Source: Mucilaginibacter gossypii (lineage in GTDB: Bacteria; Bacteroidota; Bacteroidia; Sphingobacteriales; Sphingobacteriaceae). From it: a stretch of 64,000 nucleotides of DNA. Both the position numbers and the translations under genes were made by a program. The stretch's first letter is position 1; every line of letters starts with the position of its first letter. Under the pieces are notes generated by a model. The model did not search any database, had not been told where the DNA came from, and worked only from the letters and a program-made list of their open reading frames with translations. This document shows, piece by piece, positions 1-9,141 of the stretch. The DNA is taken from assembly GCF_900100945.1 (NCBI RefSeq), contig NZ_FNCG01000009.1, positions 182,449-246,448 on the forward strand. The letters run 5' to 3'.

Positions 1-2518
1 AGGCCACGGTGATGCCTGCACTCCCCCAGATCACACCACCAAAGCCACCGCCAACTGGTGCTATATCGGTAAATCGCCCTTGCTCAGTTTGCAAATCACG
101 CATGGCCAGCATATGCCTGCGCAGAAACTGATCGGCATTGGATACATAAGTTGCAGTACGCGAAAAAATACTGATATCGCCCGACCAGCCCATCCGCTCA
201 TTCCTTTGCGGGCAATCGGTTGGTATAGTAAGGAAGTTATCGATGTTTGACCACGTTAGGTTGGACCATAGTTTGTTCACCTTTGGATTAGAGGTAGTGT
301 AATTTGCAGTGAGTTTTTTTACGGAACTTATAACCAGGCCCTGTACATCCTCTAACGGCAGCGGCTTGTCAATGCCGGTAATTTCGATATATTGATAACC
401 ATGCGATGTAAAATGCGGTTGGATCACCTGATCGCCATCCTTCATGATATAAAGATCCTGACTCAGCGCTGCGCGGTAATTTTCGGTCATAATCATACCG
501 ACATTTTTACCAGACTCCTTCAGGTTTGGATACAGGATTTCGGCATAACGCAAGGTCAGTTTTTTTCCAGAGATACCATTTTTGATGCTGATCTTGGGCA
601 CACCTACAAAATTCTGTCCCATGTCATATACATAAACACCTTTTCTAACTTCCCTCACTCCTTTAGCAGTAAGGGTTTTATAAATTCCTGCCGATGTTCC
701 GATCTGCCCGATCATCGAAATATGATCAAAATCCAGCGGGATCTTTTTCCCGAAATAGTCAACGTCATCCCCCATATATGTTGTTCCTTTTAGAGATACT
801 TCCTGCGCCTTTTGCCAGTTATGATCATCATAAGCTACCGTGTTCCAGTCTTTAACTGCAACTTCCTTTGTGGCATCGTCAACCTCGCCCATATCCAGGC
901 TGCTGTAAACAACAGGACCATCGTTAAAATATTTCCAGTTTTTGTTATTGGTTTTGATCACCTCCTGCGAACCATCAGTATAAGTAATAACCAGCTTAGC
1001 TAACAAGGATTGCCTGTCGCCAAAATGGTTCCAGACCGAGCCGTAGCTCAACAAACCGCTCCACCAGCCTTCGCCGAGCATAGCACCAATAGCGTTTTTC
1101 CCTTTACTTACCATACCGGTTACATCGTAGGTTTGATAAAGATGAGTTTTGTTATATTGTGTAAGGCCGGGGTTGTAATAATCGTTACCCACCCGTTTAC
1201 CGTTAAGATAGATTTCATAAATCCCCCTTGCCGTTACATAAAGCCTTGCCTGCGAAATACCTTTATCGGCATTAAAAACCGAGCGCAGCATAGGCATAGC
1301 GTTATGACTGGGATCGGCAAGGATAAATGCGCCCGCACTTCCGCCGTCTACCTCATATTTCCCATCTTTTATAACTAAACCGGATGAAGGAGTAATAACA
1401 GCTTCTTTAAAAATCCCTTTGTAATTATTTTCTTCGGGCTTTTCGCTGAATAAATTGTTGCGCGGCGACCTGAAATTGGAAACCGTCAGCTCAGAAAATT
1501 CGGCTTTCTGACCTTTATCTACAGAAAAACCTATCTCTCCAAGCATTCCAAAAGAGATTACATCACGGCGGCCAAGCGGATTAAGTGTTATCACGGCGTC
1601 GCGGTTTGCAGGCACAGGCTGGGCTATAGCAGTTGCATCTTTCTCATCGGCTAAAAATGTTTTATTATCATCAACAGTGAATGTAAGTGTACCAAGCTCA
1701 TTATTGATCAATATGGAGTGTTGTTTGTTCTTATTACCGTTGCCAATCAGGTCGGTTTTTATTGGGAAGCTTTTAAATACTTTATCCAATGTATCTTTTT
1801 CCGAATACCCTGCTCTGTATACGTTGATCCGTGCATTGCCTCCCTGATCCAGCCCTGAAATATCCACCTCTACTTTAAAATAAGATTGGTTCTTTTTATT
1901 GGCAAGCTGAAAAATATTCCTGTTACTGTTCATCAGCCGTGGGTCATTAGCGGCAAAAATCAGGCTTGCCCTGGAGCTCCCCGGAGCGATAGCCACTTTA
2001 TATTTCAGGTTATACAGCGGCAGGTAATGTGCATAAAGCACCAGGTCATTATCTCCTCCCCCTATCCATTGCGCGCCATCCCATGCCGACATTCCCGTGT
2101 CCATGAGCCCCGTTTCAAACCAGGAGCCCGAGGAAGAAACACCGCCTGCCTGATCCCAAACAGTTACCGTCCAGCTATAGCGGGTTGCGGCTTTAAGCGG
2201 CGAGCCTGCGTAAACCACAGCTAAGGCTGTTCCGCTTTTTATTCTGGTGCTATTCCATACCACTTTTCCCTGTGCATCTTTTACGATGATCTGATAAGCA
2301 ACCTGGTTATAGCCTCTCGATCCTTCAGGGGCCAGCATTTGCCAGCTAAACCGGGGCAGTTTAACATCAATCCCAATAGGATGGTCAGTATATTCCACCT
2401 GCAGGTTAACTATCCGGGTCCCTTTTACAGCACCGTAAAGGTTAATTTGTATAAATGAAAATAACAGTAATAAAATCAGGATAGCCGGTTTAACTATCGG
2501 GGCAGGATTTTTTGTCAT
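1..2518 (-). CDS. alpha-L-rhamnosidase, GH78 family (5' part, runs off left edge)
   Basis: Secreted or periplasmic glycoside hydrolase predicted to release terminal alpha-L-rhamnose from plant polysaccharides or glycosides. I translated it from an ATG at 2518; the frame stays open to position 1, about 839 codons, so the 3' end is outside the window. The N-terminus is a Sec signal peptide (hydrophobic PAILILLLFSFIQINLYG). It is followed by a fibronectin-like domain (residues about 35-135, with the RFSWQM and TRYSWTVTVWD motifs usual in GH78), then the beta-sandwich domains with the YEIYLNGKRVG lectin-like motif. The start of the (alpha/alpha)6 catalytic barrel carries TDCPQRNERMGWSGD at about residues 766-780, the acidic hallmark motif of GH78. 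Many small ORFs on the other strand across this region are shadows. Family assignment is firm; the natural substrate is not known. Confidence 0.93.
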   Translation of the reverse strand, partial: MTKNPAPIVKPAILILLLLFSFIQINLYGAVKGTRIVNLQVEYTDHPIGIDVKLPRFSWQMLAPEGSRGYNQVAYQIIVKDAQGKVVWNSTRIKSGTALAVVYAGSPLKAATRYSWTVTVWDQAGGVSSSGSWFETGLMDTGMSAWDGAQWIGGGDNDLVLYAHYLPLYNLKYKVAIAPGSSRASLIFAANDPRLMNSNRNIFQLANKKNQSYFKVEVDISGLDQGGNARINVYRAGYSEKDTLDKVFKSFPIKTDLIGNGNKNKQHSILINNELGTLTFTVDDNKTFLADEKDATAIAQPVPANRDAVITLNPLGRRDVISFGMLGEIGFSVDKGQKAEFSELTVSNFRSPRNNLFSEKPEENNYKGIFKEAVITPSSGLVIKDGKYEVDGGSAGAFILADPSHNAMPMLRSVFNADKGISQARLYVTARGIYEIYLNGKRVGNDYYNPGLTQYNKTHLYQTYDVTGMVSKGKNAIGAMLGEGWWSGLLSYGSVWNHFGDRQSLLAKLVITYTDGSQEVIKTNNKNWKYFNDGPVVYSSLDMGEVDDATKEVAVKDWNTVAYDDHNWQKAQEVSLKGTTYMGDDVDYFGKKIPLDFDHISMIGQIGTSAGIYKTLTAKGVREVRKGVYVYDMGQNFVGVPKISIKNGISGKKLTLRYAEILYPNLKESGKNVGMIMTENYRAALSQDLYIMKDGDQVIQPHFTSHGYQYIEITGIDKPLPLEDVQGLVISSVKKLTANYTTSNPKVNKLWSNLTWSNIDNFLTIPTDCPQRNERMGWSGDISIFSRTATYVSNADQFLRRHMLAMRDLQTEQGRFTDIAPVGGGFGGVIWGSAGITVA

Positions 2519-2666
2519 AATTGGGTTTACAGTAAAAATAATTGGTACAGCAATATGCTAATAAAATGATACTTAACTGTCCCTTACTTACCCCTTTGAT
2601 TGTAAATACTTTTTTATACGACTAAAAGCAGAATACGAAGCCTAAAGCTAATAAATTATCACGGCA

Positions 2667-3743
2667 TCAACGCCTCACCGCCCAGGCCAAACCATCAGCC
2701 CCGCGAATATCAATATGCCCGGCCACTTCTAATTTATTGAGATCGATCACTGCCACATAATTATCGCCGGTGCAGCCTATGAATGCACGTGATCCGTCAT
2801 CATCAACCAGGATGCCGGCCGCGCCATGCCCTGTATTTATACGTTTCAACTCCTGGTGCGATACTGCATCAAAAATAAACAGGTCGCCAGTGCGGAGGCT
2901 CGTAACCAGAATACGTTTACCATCCGGCGTGAACTTAAGTCGGTTGGCACCCGTTACCTTTGCATCAATTGTGGCAGTTACCTTTTTGGTCGCGATATTG
3001 ATGATCGAAATATTGCCATCCTCAGCACCTGCAGTCCATAATTCGCGCCCATTGGGTGATAGATCAAAGCCCTCAGAACCTTTAGCTACCGGGATAACAG
3101 TTTGCACCCAGTCATGGCGTGCCGGAGGTGCAAAACCGCCCGGAGGCCCCGTTGGCTTCAGCAAACTATCCTCCAAAATGCTTACCGTTGCTGAAGATAC
3201 ATTTGTGGTGAACACCTTTTTCCCATCATCGGTTACATAGATCATGTGCGTTCTATCCTGGCCTGTTCCCATGGCCCAGTCAAATTTGCCGGTTGCAGGA
3301 TCATAGCGGCCAACAGCTTTAGCGCCTTCGGCCGAGAACCAAACTTTTCCTCCTGCAAATGTGAGTCCATGCGGCCCCATCAATGGTTTGGTATCAATGG
3401 CGGGCAGCGCTTTTTGCGCCACAAGATCAATTACGCTCAGCTCGTGCAGGCTTCCTCCACCGTAGATGGAAACATAAGCCGTCTTTCCATCGGCTGAGGC
3501 AATAACTTCATGAGGATCGGAACCCACGGGCACGCGTGCAATAACCTTTAAAGTCAGCGGGTTGATGATCGCCAAATTATGATCGCTTTTTGAAAGTGCA
3601 AGTAAAACCCGTGAGGGTGTGGCCTGCGCTGAACATTTGTTTGAAATAAAAACCATCGGAATCCATAATATGCTTACGACGAGTAATTTGACCATGTCAA
3701 ATCTCATCGCTTTAAAATTGGGGGCGAATGCTGTTTTATTCAT
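2667..3743 (-). CDS. secreted YVTN/YncE-type beta-propeller protein
   Basis: A 358-residue protein built of about seven blade repeats of the YVTN/YncE type, for example the DGKTAYVSIYGG, DGKKVFTTNVSSATVS, NGRELWTAGAEDGNISI and DGKRILVTSLRTGDLFI segments. Such propellers are usually exported binding or scaffold proteins, and no catalytic function can be read here. A Sec signal peptide is visible (MVKLLVVSILWIPMVFISN...CSAQ). It begins at an internal Met, residue 17 (position 3695), so translation may really start there rather than at 3743. It lies on the same strand as the upstream ECF sigma gene but is separated by about 210 bp, so an operon is not shown. Confidence 0.8.
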   Translation of the reverse strand: MNKTAFAPNFKAMRFDMVKLLVVSILWIPMVFISNKCSAQATPSRVLLALSKSDHNLAIINPLTLKVIARVPVGSDPHEVIASADGKTAYVSIYGGGSLHELSVIDLVAQKALPAIDTKPLMGPHGLTFAGGKVWFSAEGAKAVGRYDPATGKFDWAMGTGQDRTHMIYVTDDGKKVFTTNVSSATVSILEDSLLKPTGPPGGFAPPARHDWVQTVIPVAKGSEGFDLSPNGRELWTAGAEDGNISIINIATKKVTATIDAKVTGANRLKFTPDGKRILVTSLRTGDLFIFDAVSHQELKRINTGHGAAGILVDDDGSRAFIGCTGDNYVAVIDLNKLEVAGHIDIRGADGLAWAVRR

Positions 3744-3955
3744 GCGGTTTACTAATTGAAGGGCGGTTTATAAGTCGTTTAAAAGTAACGAAGCCGATCA
3801 TTAAGAGTGATCTCTCCTTAAAACAAATATACTGATCCCGGCTTTGCTATCTCCGCCAGTGGCAAACAAATCGACGAAGACCAGATTGTTACCCATCGCG
3901 GTTTGTTTTTAAAAGATTAACCATAGTAAAAACAAAATTTCTGGTAACATTATTA

Positions 3956-4603
3956 TCAACCGGCATTGATTTTATGCATCACATAATTAACGATCACATC
4001 ACAACGAGTAAGGTTAAATTCCAGAAGTTCTCCGGGCTGCCAATAACTATTTAACTCGGTGCGTAACATTTCTTTGGCCCGGTTCAATCTTATTTTAACA
4101 TTAGACTCCCCTATTTCCAGCGCTTCCATTGTTTCATTAGTGGTCATTCCCTGTATCTCCCTCATTACAAATACCAACCTGTATTTTTCGGGGAGCGTTA
4201 ATACCGCCTTTTCTAAAATAGCTTTTAATTCTTTGTTCATAAGATTATCTAAAGGTGTTTCAGGTTGGTGATCAATGCGAATATGTTCGGTAAGTGTTTT
4301 TTCTAATTGAGCTTTCCTCTTTTTGTGCAACAGGCTCTCGTTAATCAGGATCCGGATTAGCCAAGTGCTAAAACTCGATTGATGTTTGAAATTAGACAAC
4401 TGGCGATAGGCGTTCAGGTAGGCCGTTTGCATAATGTCTTCAGCCTCCTTATCGTCGTTAATGATGGACATGCTGATCCTATACAATCTTTCGTTGAATT
4501 TGCGCATTAGTTTTTCGTACAAATGCTTTTCGCCATTAACTACTCGTTTTACAATCTCCTCGTCACTGAAAGTATCTGTCATATGATCGGCAGGTGGGTT
4601 CAT
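3956..4603 (-). CDS. ECF-type RNA polymerase sigma factor
   Basis: A 215-residue sigma-70 family protein of the extracytoplasmic-function class. Region 2 spans about residues 18-95 with the typical DKEAEDIMQTAYLNAYRQL and FSTWLIRILINE stretches. Region 4 lies at about 130-190 with LPEKYRLVFVMREIQGMTTNETMEALEIGESNVKIRLNRA split over the helix-turn-helix. A second Met at residue 8 is an alternative start. No anti-sigma gene is adjacent. The upstream region, shared with the divergent DoxX-like gene, contains a TGTAACCCTTT...CTCTA element on each strand, which suggests autoregulation (inference). About 20 extra residues follow region 4 and have no recognisable function. Confidence 0.9.
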   Translation of the reverse strand: MNPPADHMTDTFSDEEIVKRVVNGEKHLYEKLMRKFNERLYRISMSIINDDKEAEDIMQTAYLNAYRQLSNFKHQSSFSTWLIRILINESLLHKKRKAQLEKTLTEHIRIDHQPETPLDNLMNKELKAILEKAVLTLPEKYRLVFVMREIQGMTTNETMEALEIGESNVKIRLNRAKEMLRTELNSYWQPGELLEFNLTRCDVIVNYVMHKINAG

Positions 4604-4620
4604 AAAATATGATTTATATA

Positions 4621-4649
4621 ATAGAGCACTGTAAAGCTAAAGGGTTACA
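4621..4649 (-). promoter_or_regulatory. candidate ECF-type promoter for the sigma factor gene
   Basis: Read on the minus strand, TGTAACCCTTT (4649-4639) is followed 12 nt later by CTCTAT (4626-4621), 18-23 nt upstream of the sigma gene ATG at 4603. The same bipartite pattern occurs on the plus strand facing the divergent gene. The split -35/-10 layout with TGTAAC resembles known ECF promoters. Recognition by this sigma factor is inferred. Confidence 0.5.
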
Positions 4650-4669
4650 GATTACCTCTAATTAAACTT

Positions 4670-4700
4670 TGTAACCCTTTGTTCAAAGGCAATCTCTAAT
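4670..4700 (+). promoter_or_regulatory. candidate ECF-type promoter for the DoxX-like gene
   Basis: TGTAACCCTTT at 4670-4680 is followed 13 nt later by CTCTAAT at 4694-4700, about 22 nt before the ATG at 4722. It mirrors the element on the opposite strand. Together they form a perfect 10-bp inverted repeat, AAAGGGTTAC / GTAACCCTTT, at 4639-4648 and 4671-4680. Confidence 0.5.
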
Positions 4701-4721
4701 GGATATTAATTCAAAATAATC

Positions 4722-5093
4722 ATGGAAGATCAAACTAAAAACACTCAAACTCTTTTAAAGTTTACTTATGGTTTAGTGCCTGTTGTAGCGGGAGCCGACA
4801 AATTCACCAACCTATTGACTGATTGGTCACATTATCTCAATCCAACAATTAAAGCCATGCTTCCTTTTGGCGAACATGTATTTATGATGATTGTTGGCAT
4901 AATTGAAATTGTGGCCGGAATATTAGTGCTTTTTAATCCTCAAAAAGGAGCTTATCTTGTTAGTGCCTGGTTAGTATTAATCGCACTTAGTTTATTGGCA
5001 AGCGGCAACTATTTAGATGTGGCTGTGCGTGATATTGTAATGGCCATCGGCGCCTTCTCATTAGCAAGACTATCTACTATAGCCAAAAATTAA
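4722..5093 (+). CDS. DoxX-like integral membrane protein
   Basis: A 123-residue protein with about four hydrophobic segments (approximately residues 14-25, 47-68, 76-92 and 99-116), matching the size and four-helix layout of the DoxX/DoxD-like family. A specific substrate cannot be read. It is divergent from the ECF sigma gene with a 118-bp shared regulatory region. The matched promoter elements there suggest it is a target of that sigma factor, possibly in an envelope or oxidative stress response (inference). Confidence 0.7.
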   Translation: MEDQTKNTQTLLKFTYGLVPVVAGADKFTNLLTDWSHYLNPTIKAMLPFGEHVFMMIVGIIEIVAGILVLFNPQKGAYLVSAWLVLIALSLLASGNYLDVAVRDIVMAIGAFSLARLSTIAKN

Positions 5094-5301
5094 TATCATA
5101 AGCACTTTACAATTACTGTGTTGTACAATTATTTATAACGGGCCATAAAGGACATTACAATGCAAATCTGTCGGGTAAGACTTATATCCGACAGACTTAT
5201 TTTTATGTTCACATTATTCAGTAAGGAGAACCATATTTCACATATTGCCAATCCAGTACCTGCTTCATATATTTATACATGCGGTCTTGTAAAATCAACT
5301 T

Positions 5302-5688
5302 ATGAATCAGCCACATATAGCCGGCATTGCTCCATTCTTCATTGTACGCAATGTCACAACGGCAATATCCTTTTATCTGGAGAAACTCGGTTTTGATACC
5401 GTTTTCCAGGAGCCAGATCACGATCCGTTTTTTGCTATTGTACAGCGGGATGGGGCAATGATCTTCCCGAAATCTGTAAGCGGGGATCCGCTTCCGAACT
5501 ACAAGCAAGCCCCGGATGCCCGGTGGGACGCATATGTTAGTGTACCTGAGCCGGATACGCTGGCCGCAGAGTTTATATCGCGCGGTGCTAGTTTCACTGT
5601 ACCACTACAAAATACTCCTGATGGCTTGCGCGGCTTTGAATTGGAAGACGCTGACGGTTATATTTTATTTTTCGGTCATCCACGTTGA
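5302..5688 (+). CDS. VOC (glyoxalase/bleomycin-resistance) family protein
   Basis: A 128-residue protein of the vicinal-oxygen-chelate fold. It shows the paired beta-alpha-beta-beta-beta modules typical of the family: APFFIVRNVTTAISFYLEKLGF at the start, split here for length reasons only by the DTV junction, and GFELEDADGYILFFGHP at the end. The terminal ExxDxDGY...F pattern is a classic VOC feature. The metal ligands and substrate cannot be assigned from sequence alone. It stands alone, 46 bp upstream of a small unknown gene on the same strand. Confidence 0.82.
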   Translation: MNQPHIAGIAPFFIVRNVTTAISFYLEKLGFDTVFQEPDHDPFFAIVQRDGAMIFPKSVSGDPLPNYKQAPDARWDAYVSVPEPDTLAAEFISRGASFTVPLQNTPDGLRGFELEDADGYILFFGHPR

Positions 5689-5733
5689 TAGAGATAGTTA
5701 CTAAACAGGTATACTTTTTGCAAAAGGTATAGC

Positions 5734-5976
5734 ATGGATCAAAATTATTTACTGAACTCCATAGATGGGGTCGACGTTATCTTAATTCCCGGTTCAGGCA
5801 GTAGCGTCTGCGTTTTCGAACCGGAAACGCAAACCAGTGCGGGTTCGTCCCAACTATTGCGGGCCACAATACTGGATAAAGAACTGGTTTTTCAGCCCAC
5901 AGGCAACAATATTATTTCAGAAGATGAGCTATTAAAAGTTATCCGCTGGTACAGTTACCGCAAAACTTTTTCCTGA
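5734..5976 (+). CDS. small protein of unknown function
   Basis: An 80-residue ORF starting with ATG 46 bp after the VOC gene on the same strand. I do not recognise a family. It is soluble in composition, with no signal peptide or membrane segment, and has a GSGSSVCVFEPETQ loop and a basic C-terminus (RWYSYRKTFS). Its position suggests co-transcription with the VOC gene. Coding status is supported by its length and normal composition only. Confidence 0.55.
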   Translation: MDQNYLLNSIDGVDVILIPGSGSSVCVFEPETQTSAGSSQLLRATILDKELVFQPTGNNIISEDELLKVIRWYSYRKTFS

Positions 5977-6276
5977 AATATTGAGGCAATTTTTACAAGC
6001 AAACAGCCTTTGTGCCCGCCCATAAGCTCAATTAGCGTATATAAACTTTCCCGAACCGGGGAAGAATTAACCCTGCCATGATGCTGCCTCGGCCAACCCT
6101 CATTATCTATCTTCATTGTATTGATATTGTTACAGATAGGCTTTTACTAAAATGATCTCAACCCAATTGGAAGCAGTAAAAACGCAGCTATTGCTTTGGG
6201 TTAATTTAAGCATTTCAAATTTCTGCCCAGTCTCCAATTATTACTTTATTGGGGGGAATAGATGATATAGAAGTAT
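5977..6276. other. gene-free stretch
   Basis: No ORF of convincing quality and no RNA fold of known type are seen between the small gene ending at 5976 and the tRNA-Gly terminator. A short TTCCC...GGGGAA hairpin near 6051 is the only structure noted. Confidence 0.5.
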
Positions 6277-6309
6277 AAAAAAAGCCTCTCCCTGAATAGG
6301 GAAAGGCTT
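6277..6309 (-). terminator. rho-independent terminator of tRNA-Gly
   Basis: On the minus strand an imperfect hairpin (AAGCCT...TCCCT, loop ATTC, AGGGA...AGGCTT) is followed by a run of seven T (6283-6277). It lies directly after the tRNA 3' end. Confidence 0.8.
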
Positions 6310-6312
6310 AAG

Positions 6313-6385
<73 letters not shown>

Positions 6386-6396
6386 GTTGGTGGCCG

Positions 6397-6428
6397 CAAA
6401 TATATAACTTCCACCAGGTGCTGGCAAA
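6397..6428 (-). promoter_or_regulatory. Bacteroidota-type promoter of tRNA-Gly
   Basis: On the minus strand a TTTG -33 element (6428-6425) is separated by 20 nt from a TATATTTG -7 element (6404-6397). This matches the TTTG / TAnnTTTG consensus of the housekeeping sigma factor in this phylum. The -7 element ends 11 nt before the mature tRNA 5' end. Confidence 0.75.
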
Positions 6429-6648
6429 ATATTTTTAAAAATTTCGCAAATTAAATTTAACACATTTTTAATCAAATATTTACACCTATCGCCACACCTG
6501 TTATGGTTTGTAATTGATGTCCGTGTAAGAAACAGGCACTTAGAAAAGGGCAAAGAAAGTACTTAATTTATCCGTTTGGGTGTGTTTTATTTAAAGTCGT
6601 TTTCTAATATGTTGACAAACAGTTTTCAGCACTATCGCACCTAATTAT

Positions 6649-6656
6649 TAAATTTG
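6649..6656 (+). promoter_or_regulatory. -7 promoter element for the helicase gene
   Basis: TAAATTTG fits TAnnTTTG and lies 43 nt upstream of the helicase ATG at 6699. No clear TTTG -33 partner is present. Confidence 0.4.
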
Positions 6657-6698
6657 AAGATAATTTCCTGATCCGGGAATCGATAATATAGCAAGTGT

Positions 6699-8804
6699 AT
6701 GGTGTTGGAGCCTTTTCATGAACTCGTCCTTAAATTTATTGAAAATACTAACCGGCCGATATTTTTAACAGGTAAGGCAGGTACCGGTAAAACCACTTTT
6801 CTCCGCTGGATCAGGGCAAACGTTACCAAAAACCTGGCGGTTGTAGCTCCTACCGCAGTGGCAGCTATTAACGCCGGTGGCGTAACCATTCATTCCTTTT
6901 TCCAGGTGCCTTTCGGGCCGCAAGTGCCTGTAACCGATCATAACAATCACAGCACCCTGCTCAGGCAGGTAAGTCTCGAAAAATCAAACATATTAAAGTG
7001 TCTCGACCTACTTATTATTGATGAGATCAGTATGGTGCGGGCCGATACCCTTGATTACATTGATACCGTATTACGCCAGGTTAAAGGATCAACACGCCCC
7101 TTCGGCGGTGTTCAGTTATTGATGATTGGCGACCTATTTCAATTGCCCCCAGTGTATGAAAAGGACTGGCCGGTGCTCAGAAATTTTTATAAAGGCCCTT
7201 ATTTTTTCGATAGCCTCGCTTTTCAAAAATTCCCGGTGCTAACTTTTGAGCTCACACAGGTTTACCGGCAAAAAGACCCGGTGTTTGTGGAGATATTGAA
7301 TAGCATCAGGAACGGCTATGCAGACAGCGAAATGCTCGACAAACTGAATGCGCATTATAACCCTAATCTGAATGCCAACTGGCTTAAAGATTATGTAACC
7401 CTATCAACCCATAACCAACTGGTTAATGAAATTAACCAGCAGCGTTTAACGGAACTTGACGGCGAAGCACATACTTTTAAAGCCACCATAACCGGCGATT
7501 TCCCGAAAGAGGTCTACCCTGCCGAAGAGGAACTGGTGTTGAAAGTTGGCGCGCAGGTAATGTTTATTAAAAATGACAGCTCGGGCAAAAAGCAATATTA
7601 TAACGGCCGAACAGGGCGTATCGCTGCTATGGGGCCAGGCAACATCCGTTTAACTTTTCTTGATGACGACTCTGAGTTTGAAGTGATCCCCGAAACCTGG
7701 CAAAACGTAAAATATGCATTGGCCGAAAATGAGCAAAAAGTAAATGAACAAAATAACGGTTCGTTTAGCCAATATCCGCTTAGGCTGGCCTGGGCCATCA
7801 CCATACATAAAAGCCAGGGGCTTACATTTGAAAAAGCGGTTATTGATGTCGACGCCGCCTTTGCTTTCGGGCAAGCTTATGTTGCGCTAAGCCGTTGCCG
7901 TTCGCTTGAGGGCATGATCCTGAAATCGCCGGTACGCCCCGAAAATATCCGCACCGATCCGGAGATCATCAGCTTTATGCAAAATGCAGCTGTCTCCATA
8001 CCCGATGAAAATCTGCTGGAAAGTACTATCCGGCAAATAGCCCTGGAAGAAATGAAGGACATCTTTGATTTTTCGATGCTTACAGGTGCATGGAGGCAAC
8101 TTAAAGCCATCATGCTAAACGGCGCGATTAAAAATAGCCCCTTATCCGAAACCATCAACAAAACTGACCATAACTGGGAAACTGAAATTAAAACCATCGG
8201 CGACCGTTTTATCAGGAAGGAACTGGGCGCTTTACCTGATGATCAGCTTATCTGGAACAATGCACCGTTTATAAGCAGACTCAAAAACGCTGCCAGCTAT
8301 TTTCTGCCTAAATTGAATGTTTTTTCAGAAGCTATTAACAGTTTTTACACCGCTGTAAATAACACCAACCCTCCTGCCGAGTTTTACGACAGTTTAAATC
8401 ATTTATTAGTTAATCTGAAAGCAAAAACGGCGGCATTTGTACGCCTGCCCATTGCCACATCGGGCAGGGATGTTTTATCATCAGTACAGGAGGCCGGGAT
8501 GAGTTACAAACCTGTATACAAAAACTGGAACCCTAAAGCGCTGCCAAAAGAGAAAGAAATTGCTAACCCCGAACTATACAAGCAATTACTCAACTGGCGT
8601 AAAGAAACCAGCCTCGAACGTAAAATCCCCGAACATACGCTGGTGTCTGAAAATATGCTGCGCGATATCACTGCTAAGCTACCACGGTCATTAAACCAGC
8701 TTTCACAGTTAAAAAGTTTCGGTGATGCAAAAGCAACAGACTTAGGCGAACCCATTTTAAAAATGATCAGGAGTTATTTAGGCGAAAATGACCTGTTTTC
8801 TTAA
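6699..8804 (+). CDS. PIF1/RecD-like DNA helicase with C-terminal HRDC domain
   Basis: A 701-residue superfamily 1 helicase, probably a 5'-3' DNA unwinding enzyme for repair or replication-fork problems. Walker A is GKAGTGKTT (residues about 25-33). Walker B/DEAD-like LLIIDEISMV is near residue 107. The PIF1/RecD motifs PPVYEKDW, FELTQVYRQKDP and the motif VI-like WAITIHKSQGLTF with VALSRCRSLEGM follow before residue 410. The C-terminus (about residues 635-697) resembles an HRDC nucleic-acid-binding domain (LVSENMLRDITAKLPRS...FGDAKATDLGEPIL). PIF1-HRDC fusions are common in Bacteroidota. It is monocistronic, with a TAAATTTG element upstream. Confidence 0.88.
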   Translation: MVLEPFHELVLKFIENTNRPIFLTGKAGTGKTTFLRWIRANVTKNLAVVAPTAVAAINAGGVTIHSFFQVPFGPQVPVTDHNNHSTLLRQVSLEKSNILKCLDLLIIDEISMVRADTLDYIDTVLRQVKGSTRPFGGVQLLMIGDLFQLPPVYEKDWPVLRNFYKGPYFFDSLAFQKFPVLTFELTQVYRQKDPVFVEILNSIRNGYADSEMLDKLNAHYNPNLNANWLKDYVTLSTHNQLVNEINQQRLTELDGEAHTFKATITGDFPKEVYPAEEELVLKVGAQVMFIKNDSSGKKQYYNGRTGRIAAMGPGNIRLTFLDDDSEFEVIPETWQNVKYALAENEQKVNEQNNGSFSQYPLRLAWAITIHKSQGLTFEKAVIDVDAAFAFGQAYVALSRCRSLEGMILKSPVRPENIRTDPEIISFMQNAAVSIPDENLLESTIRQIALEEMKDIFDFSMLTGAWRQLKAIMLNGAIKNSPLSETINKTDHNWETEIKTIGDRFIRKELGALPDDQLIWNNAPFISRLKNAASYFLPKLNVFSEAINSFYTAVNNTNPPAEFYDSLNHLLVNLKAKTAAFVRLPIATSGRDVLSSVQEAGMSYKPVYKNWNPKALPKEKEIANPELYKQLLNWRKETSLERKIPEHTLVSENMLRDITAKLPRSLNQLSQLKSFGDAKATDLGEPILKMIRSYLGENDLFS

Positions 8805-8813
8805 GCCGGATAT

Positions 8814-9035
8814 TTAAAACCTCGGAATTTCCGGGCCGTTATATGGATTTTCGAGGGCATTCTTGATCCTCATTAACTGGTATTGGTGACGCCAATTATC
8901 AGGATAGTTTTTCATGTTTTTCAATAATTGCTTAACAAAATCGGCAACATGGAGCTGAGTTGTAGCGCGATCTAACCTTAATTCCTGGGGTAATGTAACA
9001 TTAGTAAAGTATTCACTCAATTCTTCGTAGCTCAT
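8814..9035 (-). CDS. small protein of unknown function (possible DUF6965-like)
   Basis: Small soluble protein of 73 residues when started at the ATG at 9035 (MSYEELSEYF); an upstream in-frame ATG at 9068 would add 11 hydrophobic, less typical residues. The N-terminal MSYEELxEYF...TLPQELRLD...FV pattern reminds me of a short Bacteroidota protein family (DUF6965), but I hold this weakly. It converges with the helicase gene, their stops being 9 bp apart, and has no recognisable active site. Confidence 0.55.
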   Translation of the reverse strand: MSYEELSEYFTNVTLPQELRLDRATTQLHVADFVKQLLKNMKNYPDNWRHQYQLMRIKNALENPYNGPEIPRF

Positions 9036-9141
9036 GGTGCAAAAGTAAAAAAAGCCCGGCATTTTCATACCAGGCTCTTAAGCTTAAATAAAAAGCTGAA
9101 AGCACAAAGCACAAAGCTCAATGCTAATATCTCTTAGCTGT

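Noticed and set aside
392..2224. Several plus-strand ORFs of 60-130 codons across this region
   Set aside because: They are shadows of the GH78 gene, which has strong homology on the minus strand.
2770..3497. Plus-strand ORFs of 71-156 codons
   Set aside because: Shadows of the beta-propeller protein gene on the minus strand.
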